Position numbers and translations under genes: made by a program. The notes beneath the pieces were generated by a model. It did no database searches. It saw only the letters and a program-made list of their open reading frames with translations, and was not told where the DNA came from. DNA of 64,000 nt from Brachypterus glaber (lineage: Eukaryota > Arthropoda > Insecta > Coleoptera > Kateretidae), in contig OY294048.1 in the NCBI GenBank assembly GCA_958510825.1, positions 13,099,589 to 13,163,588 on the forward strand, given 5' to 3'. This document shows, piece by piece, positions 1 to 11,600 of the stretch (position 1 is its first letter; each line of letters begins with the position of its first letter).

Positions 1-175
1 AAAGTTACATTAATCGGAATTTTCTTTCAGCTTTTTTCGATTTTTTTTTTTAAATTAAACCCCTTATAACTTTTTTATTTTTGGGGGGATTACTTTCCAA
101 AATAATAGTGATTTTCCCCTCATATTGTGTCCACAAAAAACGTGACATCGGACGGACGGACAACGGACATCTTCA
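1..175. repeat. Interspersed repeat, inverted copy
   Basis: Complement reads GTCCGTCCGTCCGATGTCAC, then AAAGTAATCCCCCCAAAAA, then AAGCTGAAAGAAAATTCCG, which recurs at 40490-40770. Confidence 0.65.
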
Positions 176-739
176 AGGTTTCTAATTTTTTCATGAAACA
201 CATTTCGCCTTGTAAATTCCGAAACATCGTATCTGAAAAATGGGAACTTGCCAGAGACTAGAATTATTCTTTTTTATGGAATTGGTGGGGTAGTAATTTA
301 ATAATTGATTAATTTATTAGAATAAGAACTTATTCTGGTTTGGACTTTTTTTTAATTACATATATAGTTATAGTTTATTTCTTGCAAAATATTACATAAG
401 CATGGAGATCCCCAAATAAACTTTAAGCTTGTGCTAGGGGCTCTATATAAATAAAGTTCTAAATAAATACCTTATTAATTGTTAAAAAAAGATAATTTGT
501 TATACCTGTCATTTTTCAGATACGATGTTTCGGAATTTACAAGGCGATATGTATCCAAGAATTTTTTGTATAAGACGTTTTTTGGCTATATTGGAAAACT
601 CGAAACTACCGTATAATACTATTCTAGCGCAGGCGCTGTAAATAGTATAATAATCTATTATTATTAGGGTACAGTCCCTATAGGGACGGCACTCTAACCG
701 TCCCCATGAGAGTTAAATTACATCAGTGTTATACAAGGC

Positions 740-1508
740 CCAGGTAGCAAAATAACATGACATTCACGTGAAAGTCACGTTATTATGTGACATGTGATGT
801 TAAGATTGTAGTCTCATTTAACAAGAAAGTAGCATGGTGGGGATGTCCTAAGTCCGCCCCTAATAACATCACACAATGACATCCCGAAAATAACGTGTTT
901 GTGACATCATAAATCCACATTCCTGTTATATCTAATATCTTATGGATGCCGTTTCTGGTACTTTAATATTTAAATAATATTTTAGGACATTAGCTTTTTC
1001 TAAATTAAAACCATTAAAAACGCTATAACCCTATAAAAAAATCGGATTTAAAATCAATCAGTAATTGAAACAATCACAGATTGAAACAGATAGATTCTAA
1101 ATACGAAATTGCAGATTAAGCGGAGAATATAATCCGTGTCCGTGGTCTTGAGAAGCCCGGCAGAGCCCCCTATCCATTGGAAATCGTATAATGTGTATAC
1201 AATTTCCTTATAATAATTTACTCTATCAACATCATCTTATATCGATTTTTTTGCTTCGAACGTCGGTGAGAAGCAAAATAACATGACATTCACGTGAAAG
1301 CCACGTTAATATGTGACATGCTATATATTCACAGCGTTGCTAAATATTTGTTATTAAATAACATGGTTGTCACGTCACACGTGTAACGTTGCAAATGTGA
1401 TGTTAAATACATGTTATTTTTCAATATTATGTGATGTTATGATTTAGTTTAAAAATACACCCAAAAGTGATGTTAATTTCTTGTAATATAACATCCCTTG
1501 CTACCTGG
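740..1508. mobile_element. TIR element with CCAGGTAGCAA ends
   Basis: CCAGGTAGCAAAATAACATG at the left and CATCCCTTGCTACCTGG at the right. Internal AACATGACATTCACGTGAAA occurs twice (about 752 and 1277). No coding frame. Confidence 0.65.
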
Positions 1509-2787
1509 GGGGCCGAGGGAGTCGTTGGGCCCAGACTCGTACTCAAAAAAAATTAATTTTGAATTTTTTATTTTTATAAAACAATATTTGACTCCTATTT
1601 GACAAATGATGTTTCTGTAAATACTTAAAGAAACGACTTATAAGTCGTTTGCTGGGTATACCCTGCAGGTTCTTAATTCGAAGTGTAAACGCAATCTTTT
1701 AAATGCGTCCATTATGCGATTATTATTCAAAATTAAAATGGTGGATTCAATATGGCGGTAATGGTGGATCCAATATGGCGGCAAAATTATGTGAATTATA
1801 GTAATATACTTTCATACAAATTAATACCTAGTGAACTTTAGGGATCGGTCATGACATCACTGTCGGTGATTTTCTTACGGCTCTTTAGACAGAACCGGAA
1901 CTGGTAATTCCGTTTAAAAAAAAAATTACTGTGACAGACCCGCATAGCACAAAACAGTTTTACGAATATTCTTAAAATAAATATTGGGAATGTTGTATGA
2001 TTCTAAGAATATGCGATGTTTTACGTCGAACGTTCTTAGAAGGTTTTAAGACCTTCAATGGATACCGTTTTAATCATGCGAAAGCCTCTATGATCATTCT
2101 AAAAATAAATCTTGTAGTGGTACAAAACAATGTCTTAAACTATTATATAATAGACAATATTTAAAATTCAGGAATATTAACATTTTCATGCATTAATTTG
2201 TTTGTATACAGGTACATACCTTTCTATGCTTACAATACAGTCTTACATAGCTTACAAACACTGGACTTAATAAAATCACCAACCACTAGACTTAGGTCTA
2301 TAATTATAATCAAATAATACACGATTGGAATCACCAAAAAGAAGAATGATATGAGAAAATTATAAGGATATGTCATGCATATGCATAGATTATGCATTTT
2401 AAGCGCAAGTTTTAAGCATAATCATAGCATATCTAAAAGTTTATTCTAACAATATTCCCAATATAATAATTAGAGAATATTATTAGATCATCGGTGCTAT
2501 TTGGGGAGAATTTTTTTAATTTTTCGAGTACGGTCCTGGGTCCCACGACTTTCGGGCCCTGGTTATAACTTAAGTTATATCAGGTTATACGGTAATTAAC
2601 TGATAATTTTATTGTTTACGTTGCTCTCGAAATCAAACATACAAATCATGTATATTTTATCAAATAAAAGCAAATTTATGTTAATATATCTAAATCGGCG
2701 CATCACAAAAACATTTCCATAAAAATTAATAATAATATTTATTCTCAGTTTAGTGTTATTTATTCGACGTAAAGTAACATTATAATC
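1509..2787. other. Unassigned DNA before the receptor-like gene
   Basis: No coding frame, RNA gene or recognisable transposon end. A patch at 2371-2430 is rich in ATGCAT words. Any promoter of the receptor-like gene would lie here, but I cannot pick a start site. Confidence 0.6.
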
Positions 2788-3416
2788 ATGTCAACGTTTT
2801 ACTTAAATTTTCGTCCGATCGCAATTATTTGCCAGCTAATAGGCGTGTTTCCATTACAAAATGTATGGAAGAGCGATCCAGAACATTTAAAATTTAAGTT
2901 GTTTAGCATTTTTCACATCTACACTCTTACAATATTTGGTTTACAAATCTACATGGTCTATAGTTACTACGAAATTATGATATTTCAAAATTCACCACAT
3001 TCGATTTTTTTACATTTGGTAGTATATTTTCATATTGGAAGATCCTTTTTGTGCTTCATATTCTGCACATCACATAGTATGAAACCGTCTTCTGGATATG
3101 TTTGATAAAAGACAAAACGATATTTTAATTGTGAAAAAACGCAGAAAAGCCTTTTACATCATAGTTTGGACGTTGTTACCTATTTTATTAAATTTTACGA
3201 TTTTATGTTTTTATGTTGGACATTGTGGGGAATTGATTCGTGAGATTTTTCCAGAAAAATATCGTCAAAAACGAACCGTATGGTGGGCTACAAGGTTTTT
3301 TGCTTTACTTGGAATATGGCAAATAGTTCCAATGATTCTATATATTTACTTTTCAACAAAAATTGTCGTCAATTTCAAGAAAATTAATAACACGCTCATA
3401 GAAAAAGGATATGTGG
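2788..3416 (+). pseudogene. Gr-like exon 1 (frameshifted)
   Basis: Codes for the N-terminus and the first membrane segments. The first frame runs from ATG 2788 to a TGA at 3103-3105; the homologous reading resumes one frame on as LLDMFDKRQNDI. Removing one base near 3087 gives 209 codons plus one base, which matches the phase of the next exon. The donor is GTAAGT at 3417. Confidence 0.7.
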
Positions 3417-3455
3417 GTAAGTACTTACCAATTAGGACTTATCATAAGTAGGTCA

Positions 3456-3652
3456 TAAAGTCGTATTATTGATGCAGGTCGTTTGCAAAACAAATTTATA
3501 CTACGACATTTCAAGAACGCTTTGAGACTTGAAATTTTGAATAATTTTTTCCTACCTACTACTTAGAACATCTTTGTTCCAAATTTTAAGTCTCGAACTA
3601 TCGTAGTGTAAAGTTATTTTGCAAGCGACCTCCACCATTAATACGACTAGGT
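3456..3652. repeat. ~195-bp foldback, copy 1
   Basis: Arms GTCGTATTATTGATGCAGGT and ACCTCCACCATTAATACGAC with AAGAACGCTTTGA inside. Lies in intron 1 of the receptor-like gene. Confidence 0.8.
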
Positions 3653-3705
3653 TTAAATTGTAATGTTTAATTTTGTTGTATTCTATGTGGGTTTTTGAAT
3701 TTTAG

Positions 3706-3989
3706 GAAACTTTTTCGACGAAAATGTTCAGTACGACCTGAACATGCCCAAGTCCTTTGAAAAGATACGTTATATGCACAACATGCTCTCTGAATGTGTC
3801 TGCGAACTTGGCCGGTGCTATGGCAGTTTTATGGCCCTTGACCAAATAGGAATTATAGCAATTTTTGTAGTTAACATTGGAGCATTTTTGTATGATACTA
3901 ATCACGATCGAAATTTGCTGATTTTAACTTGCATTTATGCAGTTATCATGGTTGCAGTTATCTCAGTTTCTCATGAAATTAAATGCGAG
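3706..3989 (+). pseudogene. Gr-like exon 2
   Basis: The acceptor TTTTAG ends at 3705 and the donor GTAATT starts at 3990. It reads NFFDENVQYDLNMPKSFEKI, then a long stretch with two membrane segments, ending SHEIKCE. Length 284, two bases plus 94 codons, matches the phase left by exon 1. Confidence 0.72.
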
Positions 3990-4309
3990 GTAATTAACAA
4001 ATGTTTAACATTCATTATTTCAATCGATAATAAACTCTGGAGTTGTTGAGTAACCAAGCTTGGTTACGAAACTAATACTTTTTATTTTACTATTAGTCAT
4101 TTCTTCAGGCGTTGGTAAACTTTTTGGTTAAATAACGAACACAAGCGTTGGTTACTACGTTAGTTACGTAACCAAAAACATTACCAACAACTGAAATGGC
4201 TGTATTACATGTAATAATAAAATAAAAAGTGTTGGTTTTGTACCCAATCGATTGAAATAATGACTGTAGATGTTTTACTTGCGAGATCTTACAGGAAATG
4301 TATAAATAT

Positions 4310-4440
4310 CCCGATATAACGTTTATTTAACGATTATTAAAATTCTAATATTAGATAAACATTATTCTAACGTTAGACCCTAACTTTAGGTATAGGGTAC
4401 CCTATAAACGTTTGTATAAAAGACTTCTCTGAAGTTCTTA
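4310..4440. repeat. Degenerate CTAACGTTAG-type cluster
   Basis: CCCGATATAACGTTTATTTA and TTCTAACGTTAGACCCTAAC lie in intron 3 of the receptor-like gene and resemble part of the 28.8 kb cluster. Confidence 0.5.
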
Positions 4441-4463
4441 AAAAGCAATAAAATTATTTTCAG

Positions 4464-4532
4464 GGATCCCGAGTAATAGATTTACTACACTGTATGCCCT
4501 TAACAGCATTAAGCAAGGATGCTATAAATGAG
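4464..4532 (+). pseudogene. Gr-like exon 3
   Basis: A 23-codon phase-0 exon reading GSRVIDLLHCMPLTALSKDA then INE. The acceptor is TTTTCAG and the donor GTGAAT. The RVIDLLxxxP pattern matches the cytoplasmic stretch before the last helix of insect gustatory receptors. It is too short to appear as an open frame of its own. Confidence 0.65.
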
Positions 4533-4935
4533 GTGAATATCAACATTAGCCACTACATTTATACGATAAACAACTACCGGAGTTATAAATGCGGTATTTC
4601 TTAAAATGTGATATCTTATTTCCAACCCCCCTTCCCTCCAAATATGTAAAAAATGTTTCCGAACATAACTTCTTTATATTCACAATAGAAGAAAAATTTA
4701 AAAATCATCGAAAAGTTAAAACAAAATTACATAAAAAATGACCCCCCCTCTCCGAAATGTGTCAATATTTTCGGTACTTATTTTTTGATTATTATGTCTT
4801 AATGCCCTGGATTTAATGCATATTAAGAAATAACGTATTTGAATCTACGGTAAATGTTTATCGTGTTAACGTAGTTGTATCTGTAAAATGGTTTACTACA
4901 GTAATTTTTATTAATTAATAATTAATTGTTTACAG

Positions 4936-5025
4936 ATACGTATGTTTATGAGTCAGCTAAACTGTCGGCCAATTCAAGTTTCAGCATCTGGAGTATTTAT
5001 CATTGACAAATCATTGATACTATCC
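4936..5025 (+). pseudogene. Gr-like exon 4
   Basis: A 30-codon phase-0 exon with acceptor TTTACAG and donor GTAAGT at 5026. It reads IRMFMSQLNCRPIQVSASG then VFIIDKSLILS, the segment that precedes the family's terminal TYxxxxxQF exon. The open frame continues to 5181 past the donor, but that part is not receptor-like. Confidence 0.65.
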
Positions 5026-5181
5026 GTAAGTATAAATGGGTCTGGTTGGCCGAGATTCTATGCTCCAGAATATTTTTTTATGTATCATACTTATAATAAA
5101 TTGGAATATAAAATGACAGAAGAAATGTCAGATAAAAAATTACTATGGCGAGTAGAATATTCTCAAGGTGCGGTTAATTAG

Positions 5182-6504
5182 TGAGATACATGCCACGCCG
5201 TGCTGAACTACGCATGCCTCGTAGGGGGCTGACCGTTTTTCAATATATTATTTTAAATAAAAACCAATTTTTTACAACAAAAAAAACATCGAACATGCGC
5301 AAAACTAATGTTAACGTAAACAAACCAAAAAACCAAAATAAACTCGACATGTACCACACTATCTAGCCGCTTGTTATTCGTATACATAACTATTATAATA
5401 GCTATTACTAACTATAGTTATTTATGATACCAGGACGAAAAATACCTTTTTAAAGGGTTTACTGTGATTGCCAGCCGAACTCGGAGACCTATGTCATCAA
5501 TTTTAATATTAATCAATCAACGTCGACTATTTTACTTTTCGCACAGATTTGTTACATAAAAAGTGTCGCTTTAGATACAATCAGATAAAAAAGTTTCATT
5601 TTCTAAAATATTTTAGAAGAAAAATAAAACTTACCATCCTCCTAACCTTTTTTCGTAGTATGTATCTTTGATCTAGACCAAAAAAGATCTGATGCCTAAA
5701 AAAATATCCATTTTTTATCCTGCGTTCTGTATTGGTATAAAAAGTCTTCCTCGTATATGTTACTAAATAAAATATATTAAAATTAATAACTAAAAATAAC
5801 ATAAATATTTATATATACAACACTAAAAAAAATTAAACCAAACAAATACAACTGTTAAGGTGTCTTGTTTTGTTGTTTGGCTTAATACAAAAGATAATTA
5901 TTACAAAATAATATTATATTTCATTTTACCAGTAAAATTACTTTATAAATATGTAATTTATATGACGTGATGGTCATGAAAAATTAAATTTAAACTTATA
6001 AGCTTATAGGTTAAGCATTTACGGCCGAACAAGATTAAGAACAAAAATATTACAGAGAAAGGAGATCACAAAAATCATTTTATGATTAATAACACAGACA
6101 TAATTAAATAGAAACCGGCACGATTGGGTAGAAATTCTACCGTAGAATATTCACTGGCGGGTCCAAGAATTTCATGTACTAATATCTCGGTTATAAGTAA
6201 TGTGACCCACATCATATTATGGAATCAACCCATACATGTATGTTTTTGTAATGGATATATTTTGCATTGTGTATAATTTTATTTTAATATACATACACTA
6301 TACCGTATAGTCTATACGTTTCGGCTAGCGTTATCTGTTCTCGTTTACGTTCGGACAGATTCGTTGACCTTTACATGTCATAAGTTAATTTATAGCTTTT
6401 TCAGTAGGGGGGAATTCAAATGTTCTCGTTTGGACCTTTACATGTCAAATGTTCTCGTTGGATTTGGACCCCACCTTAGAAACACATGAGTATTTTTACC
6501 TTAA
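5182..6504. other. Unassigned AT-rich DNA
   Basis: Searched for the missing last receptor exon (TYxxxxxQF); none seen on the plus strand in phase 0. No other coding signal. TTCTCGTTTGGACCTTTACA-like text occurs twice near 6335-6440. Confidence 0.5.
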
Positions 6505-6581
6505 TATGTCTTATTTTATCCAGTTTGAAAATTCATTCATGGTTCTGAACGTCTGAACTTCTTATAGTGAAGTGGTTTATT

Positions 6582-7038
6582 ATAAAATAATTAAAAAAAG
6601 GCTTATAATCGACTTCACGTTAATTTTATTGTTTAAAACAATTAGTGTGACCGCGGTTTCGCTATAATAGATATAGCATCTACGGACTTAAATACATATA
6701 ATGGGACATCTTTAACATTCTGGTCATAAATAACACTAAGGACATTACACAATTAATAAATTAGGTTACAGATTAAAAATATGCATTTTCAGTGGCATGA
6801 ACAAACATAACCTAATTCATGCCACTGAAAATGCATATTTTTAATCTGTAACCTAATTTATTAATTGTGTAATGTCCTTAGTGTTATTTATGACCAGAAT
6901 GTTAAAGATGTCCCATTATATGTATTTAAGTCCGTAGATGCTATATCTATTATAGCGAAACCGCGGTCACACTAATTGTTTTCAACAATAAAATTAACGT
7001 GAAGTCGATTATAAGCCTTTTTTTTAATTATTTTATGT
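6582..7038. repeat. 457-bp near-perfect palindrome
   Basis: Two ~215-base arms, e.g. CATGCCACTGAAAATGCATA against TATGCATTTTCAGTGGCATG, around a ~15-base loop near 6800. Only a few differences, so it is very young or maintained. A 14-base direct repeat TATGTCTTATTTTA lies at 6505-6518 and 7034-7047. Confidence 0.92.
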
Positions 7039-7369
7039 CTTATTTTAATTGACGTTTTTTTAAAAGAGTTGAAATATTTAGATCTGGATTCAGTTCTGCA
7101 GTGTCTCTTCTAATTAACTAAAAAGTGCCAAGTCAGTGAAAATGTAAAAGTCAACCAGTGAAAAGCAGGGGATATATTATCCACCTATTTAGAATGTCAG
7201 TATTAACCCATAATAATATAGTGTGGGTCCCATTATCTATAACCTAGATACTAGCACTTGAAATCCCCAGATCTGCCGTTTGTTATGTTAATGGGTTTTT
7301 GCGGTAGTTTATGGATTTTTGTACTTTAATAAGAAACATATTTAAAAAAAATAATTAGTTAAAACCAAA

Positions 7370-7900
7370 ATTTTAATGATGTAGGGTTACATCAAAAACT
7401 AAGAAAAAAAGTTTCTATACATGTAATTCCGAAAAAAAAATCTAAGGGTCTCTAAAAATACACGATATTTAAAGAGCCAAGGTTCCTTAAAAATCGATTT
7501 TTGGACCTAAATGTTTCTGAATATTTTTAGCTTTTTATGTAGAATCACCCTGCATTATTGAAATTTTGGTTTTTACCATAATAGCGTTTAATTTTTGGTT
7601 CTCAAAACGTGTAATTTTGACTTTAATTTTATTCTCGAAAACGGTCAATTCGACGGTTATACAACAAGAGTACCTTTTTTATGTGTTTTACTTGGGGAAT
7701 ACTATTCTTACAATAAACCCACAAAAATTTAAGCTGAAAAAACTGTGAGGCAAAAAGTGACCCCCGTTTCGGACGCCCCTGGTTGAAATAACTACATGCA
7801 AATAGCACTGACTGATAGGCCTTATTAAGAATAGATCACAAGAAAAACCTCGTTGCTATAACACAACGGGTTGCTAAGTGATTAAATAAAAATTGAATTT
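7370..7900. repeat. Copy of the 39 kb interspersed element
   Basis: TAGGGTTACATCAAAAACTA, then AACAAGAGTACCTTTTTTAT, then AAAACCTCGTTGCTATAACA. The 60-residue frame at 7566-7748 is part of it, not a gene. Confidence 0.6.
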
Positions 7901-8185
7901 TCGGAACGTCTTTTGCTTGCTTGCTTATGAGTCGTTTTTGTACATATTGATGGTTCTACCGTACAAAGGTACTAAGTACATAAGGTTTCCCCATATTTTA
8001 CATTTTTTTACATTTTGTTTTAACCTCGTACTATTCTACCTCATTAAGCATCCCCTAAGTCCAGGACTGGTGTGGGCTAGTAGTATAGGGAACCACCGGC
8101 TTTAACTGACTTTCGAACCAATTTATAGGGAGTGTCCGCTTCACTTACGGCTTCGCCAAATTTCAATTATAAATTAACTGAAAAA

Positions 8186-8262
8186 GGCAAATCGGCGCCG
8201 GTGAGAATCGAACTCACACTATTTTGGGTAGTAAACTCGTCAAGTACGACGCGGTAGTCCAC
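8186..8262 (-). other. tRNA-like sequence (SINE or tRNA relic)
   Basis: On the minus strand a perfect T-arm GTGAGTTCGATTCTCAC is followed by CGGCGCC. Upstream lie a D-arm-like GTAGTGGACTAC, an anticodon-like CGTCGTACTTGACG hairpin and a variable-arm-like ACTACCCAAAATAGT. The 5' acceptor strand does not pair with CGGCGCC, so it is not a working tRNA. It lies within 200 bases after the S1P stop. Confidence 0.4.
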
Positions 8263-8380
8263 TACAACAATCCTCCCAAAATAAATATACTTAGCACCTT
8301 TGTACGCTAGACCATCGATATGTTTGTGGGAACTTTTTTTCATATTTTTTGATGCAGAATTTCAAAATTATCATGTAAAC

Positions 8381-8616
8381 CTAAACTGTTGAAATCCTTC
8401 TGCACTGCACGATGTTAAGTAGTTTTTTGCATAACTTCCGCTTCTTTGGCTTCGGACGGCACCATCTTAGCACGTTGTAAATCACCACGATCGTCAAGGA
8501 TATGAGCAAGATGGCGGTCAAATCGAAATTCTCCCGCTTAAAAGTGTCACCATCTGCCGGTTTGTTTCTCCAACTCCATTCGATCAGTTCGGCGCTGTTC
8601 TCGTGGCCCGAGGCGT
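8381..8616 (-). CDS. MBTPS1: S1P exon 8: transmembrane helix and basic tail, stop
   Basis: Follows acceptor TTTCCAG. It reads [19 protein letters not shown], then the hydrophobic helix [18 protein letters not shown], then [20 protein letters not shown] and stop TAG at 8381-8383. It is 2.6 kb from exon 7 across an intron holding a LINE. The tail sequence differs from vertebrates, but topology and phase fit. A repeat begins almost at the stop codon. Confidence 0.88.
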
Positions 8617-11600
8617 CTGGAAATTTCAGTTATCTGAAGTTAATTGTTAGATTTGTTCTACATACAATTTGACGACTAATTTTACTAATTAACCCCCCAA
8701 AAACTCTTTTAGTGATCCACTCGGTGATCCATACCGGCATTTATTTATGTCCACCCCTCAAATTAAGATTAATTTTCATTCGATAAAAACGAAATATCGT
8801 TAGGCAAAAATTGATAGTGACTTTATAAACCAGATTGGCGGCAAAAACAGAGGGACTTATGGCAGCGTACAGACTAAGAATTAACGGCATGAGAGACCGC
8901 CATAGTGGGTTAGAACACACCAAAATCTTTGAGAAAATTGACAATACAGACATACTATCCATGAAAACAGATAGGATTGCTATAGTCTATGATTTCAGGC
9001 AACCGGCAAAGGCTGAAATACCTAGCCGGGATGCATGGAAAGATGGACTATACCCTAAACTATTAAAAGGTGAAACCTGGTACACAGATGGATCCAAAAT
9101 GAAGGAAGGGACGGGAGCAGGAATCCATGGACCGGGCAAAGAGATTGAATGCCACAGCGAGCTATGTAAACTGGCTGAACATAACAAAATAAATTTGATA
9201 TGGGTACAAGGACATCAAGGAATAGATGGTAATGAGAAGGCAGACGACCTGGCAAGAAAGGGGAGTGAAGCCGTACTCACAGGACCAGAACCGTGCTGTG
9301 GGGTATCTTATTCCACTGCCAGACACGAGGTCAGGAAAATGTTGAGGAATGAACACCAGCAACATTGGATAGATGCACCTAAAATGAGACACTCTAAACT
9401 CTTTCTAGGGGGGCCAACCAAGAAAAGAACCAGCTTACTTCTAGGCATGTCCAGAAGTCAACTGAGAACAATAACGGGTATAATAACTGGGCACTGCTTA
9501 CTGAATAAGCACCGACACCAAATGGGACAGACTACGAGCCCCGTGTGCAGGAGATGTGGGGAAGGGGACGAAGAGCCCTACCACCTCATATGTGAATGTC
9601 CATGTCTCTAATAGGGCTAAGATGGAGATACTTTGGGAACGACTCGCTGGAACCAAACGAGATCATAAACACTCCCCTGAAACCGTACCTGGACTTTATA
9701 AAAGAAACAGGGATGTTATGAGGAGATCTGTGCGGTTAACACAAAGGTCCCTAGGGACCAGGTGTTGAGGGCAGTGAACCCCGAACTGAACTAAACTAAA
9801 CTAAACTTATAAACCAGATTCGGTACCTATGTATGTGCTAGCGTCCACAGTTATTTTAACCAAATTTTATTATCTTAACTATAACATACTAGTATGGTTT
9901 GAAGAGTGTTGTTTAAATAACGTCATAGTTAGTTAGTAAAGTAAAAGTAAAATCTTTTTCGATGTTAATAAGTTGATTGAGTTGTTTATTTTGCGATATT
10001 TGAAATTGAGAACTTTGAAAGAACATTTTTGCATAAAGCTTATAAATTACTTACTTTTATTTAACTCGTTTATCGTATCTATATTATCTAACGATTGTTT
10101 AAAATAATATCAATAGAATTCATTCTAGCCGAGATTCTTGGAAAAGTGGCAAAGCAATCATACAAAAAGTCCGGCTTCCACAAAAACACTAACCTCTTCT
10201 TCGTCGAAAAAATATGATTCGGAAAGGACAAAAATATGATAGAAACGGATAGAAATACTTACTATGCCAGCAAACCACCTAGGGGTACATGGTTACTAAG
10301 AATAGTAAGTGTGACGTCATTGTTTGTTGTAGTTAACTAATAAAATGTGTGTAGTATGCTGTTCTTCATACTAGTATGTTATAGTTTCGATAATAAAATT
10401 TGGTTTTTGTGGTTCAAATGTCGAACCACAGAACAACAAAAAAGATATTGCCGCTTTTTAATAAATTATTTATAAATGTGTTTCGCGTAAAATAAAGGTT
10501 ATAACGTATTATAAACAATTTTACCTAAGTGTTAATCAGGTTTTTTTGTCGTGTTAATTATGTGTGTTTATTAAGGTTGATTTATAATGTGTTTTTGTAA
10601 TTAATAAGTTTGTATTAAAGTAGTGAATTTGACCCAATAAATTATTTTGTATTCTTTTCAACTCAAAAGATGTTATTTTTTTATTTTTTTGAGGATATCT
10701 TGAGTTTTTCAACTTGTAACAAAGTGTAGTGTTGTATTTATTATAATAGAACAGTGATTGAGTGTTACATCAACTTTAAAACAAAAAAAAAAAAAAAACA
10801 AAATAAATTGTTGTCATTTTAACCTTGGTAAATTCGGCAACCTGGAAAACGACCCACTTCAAGCGAGATAAAAGACCTGGAAAGCGAGAGAAAACCAACA
10901 CCACAACCTCACGACTAGCTCGGATAAGGTTTTTTTTTAATAAAATTTTTGATTTTTTTTAACTCTTGAAATCGATTTCTGGAACCATCAGGGGTCCTTG
11001 ATTTTTTTAATTACCCTATTTCTGAATAACCCTGTATATTAATGTTAACAAATCAAAAGCGAAAAAATCGAAAAATGGCGTAATTTCCAAAGTTTCGGTT
11101 TTCGTGTTTTATGAAATACCATAATAATTATTTATACTAAGTTATTTTTAGAATTTTAAATGAAACATTAGTTCTAGTAAAAACTTAGTTGTACAAACCT
11201 TTTATGAGACTATCCACGTTATGAATCGGTAACGGCATATCTTCGATCAGCGACAACAATTTTTGAGACTGGTACAGATTACTCGGGGCCGACACGTTCA
11301 AGGGTATTGGGTGGGACCATACCAGATGCGGACATTGGGGTAGTGGTCTTGTCTGGGACTCCCCCAAATGTTCTTCTAGAACTTTGGAATATCTGAAAAA
11401 TATTTATTTTCAGTCTTTTGTAGGTTATTTCTAGTTCAAGATCTATTCATGCCCAATTTTACAATAAAATAGTAAAAGGGTTTGCCAAATATCGATATCC
11501 TGTTTCAATATTTTGAAACCCTTATCAAGGACGTTTTCAGGGGGGACCCGGGCGCCCCCGATATCCTAAAATCCTAAAAGTCTGTAAACTCGATAACTCC

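Larger units (their letters stand above)
2788..5025 (+). pseudogene. Gustatory-receptor-like gene, frameshifted, last exon not found
   Basis: Four exons join in phase: 2788-3416, 3706-3989, 4464-4532 and 4936-5025, each bounded by GT and AG. The product is a polytopic membrane protein with a short N-terminus, the early motif LIGVFPLQNVW, several hydrophobic segments, then RVIDLLHCMPLT and FMSQLNCRPIQVSASGVF near the C-terminus. This layout, with short late phase-0 exons, is typical of insect gustatory receptors, seven-helix ligand-gated channels of taste neurons with the N-terminus inside the cell. The start is the first ATG of the open frame. Two defects are visible. The frame shifts by one base near 3087, where one extra C in AAACCGTC would explain it. 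The final exon carrying the family's TYxxxxxQF motif is not recognisable between 5026 and 8380. About 357 residues are accounted for, against roughly 400 usual. It is probably a pseudogene, unless the shift is an assembly error and the last exon is diverged. The sugar-receptor branch is possible but not shown. Confidence 0.72.

Noticed and set aside
4942..5181. Extension of receptor exon 4 to 5181 as the true C-terminus
   Set aside because: A consensus GTAAGT lies at 5026 where the family has an intron, and the extension is not hydrophobic and lacks TYxxxxxQF.
8186..8262. Functional tRNA gene
   Set aside because: The 5' acceptor strand does not pair with the 3' one, and the anticodon loop is irregular.
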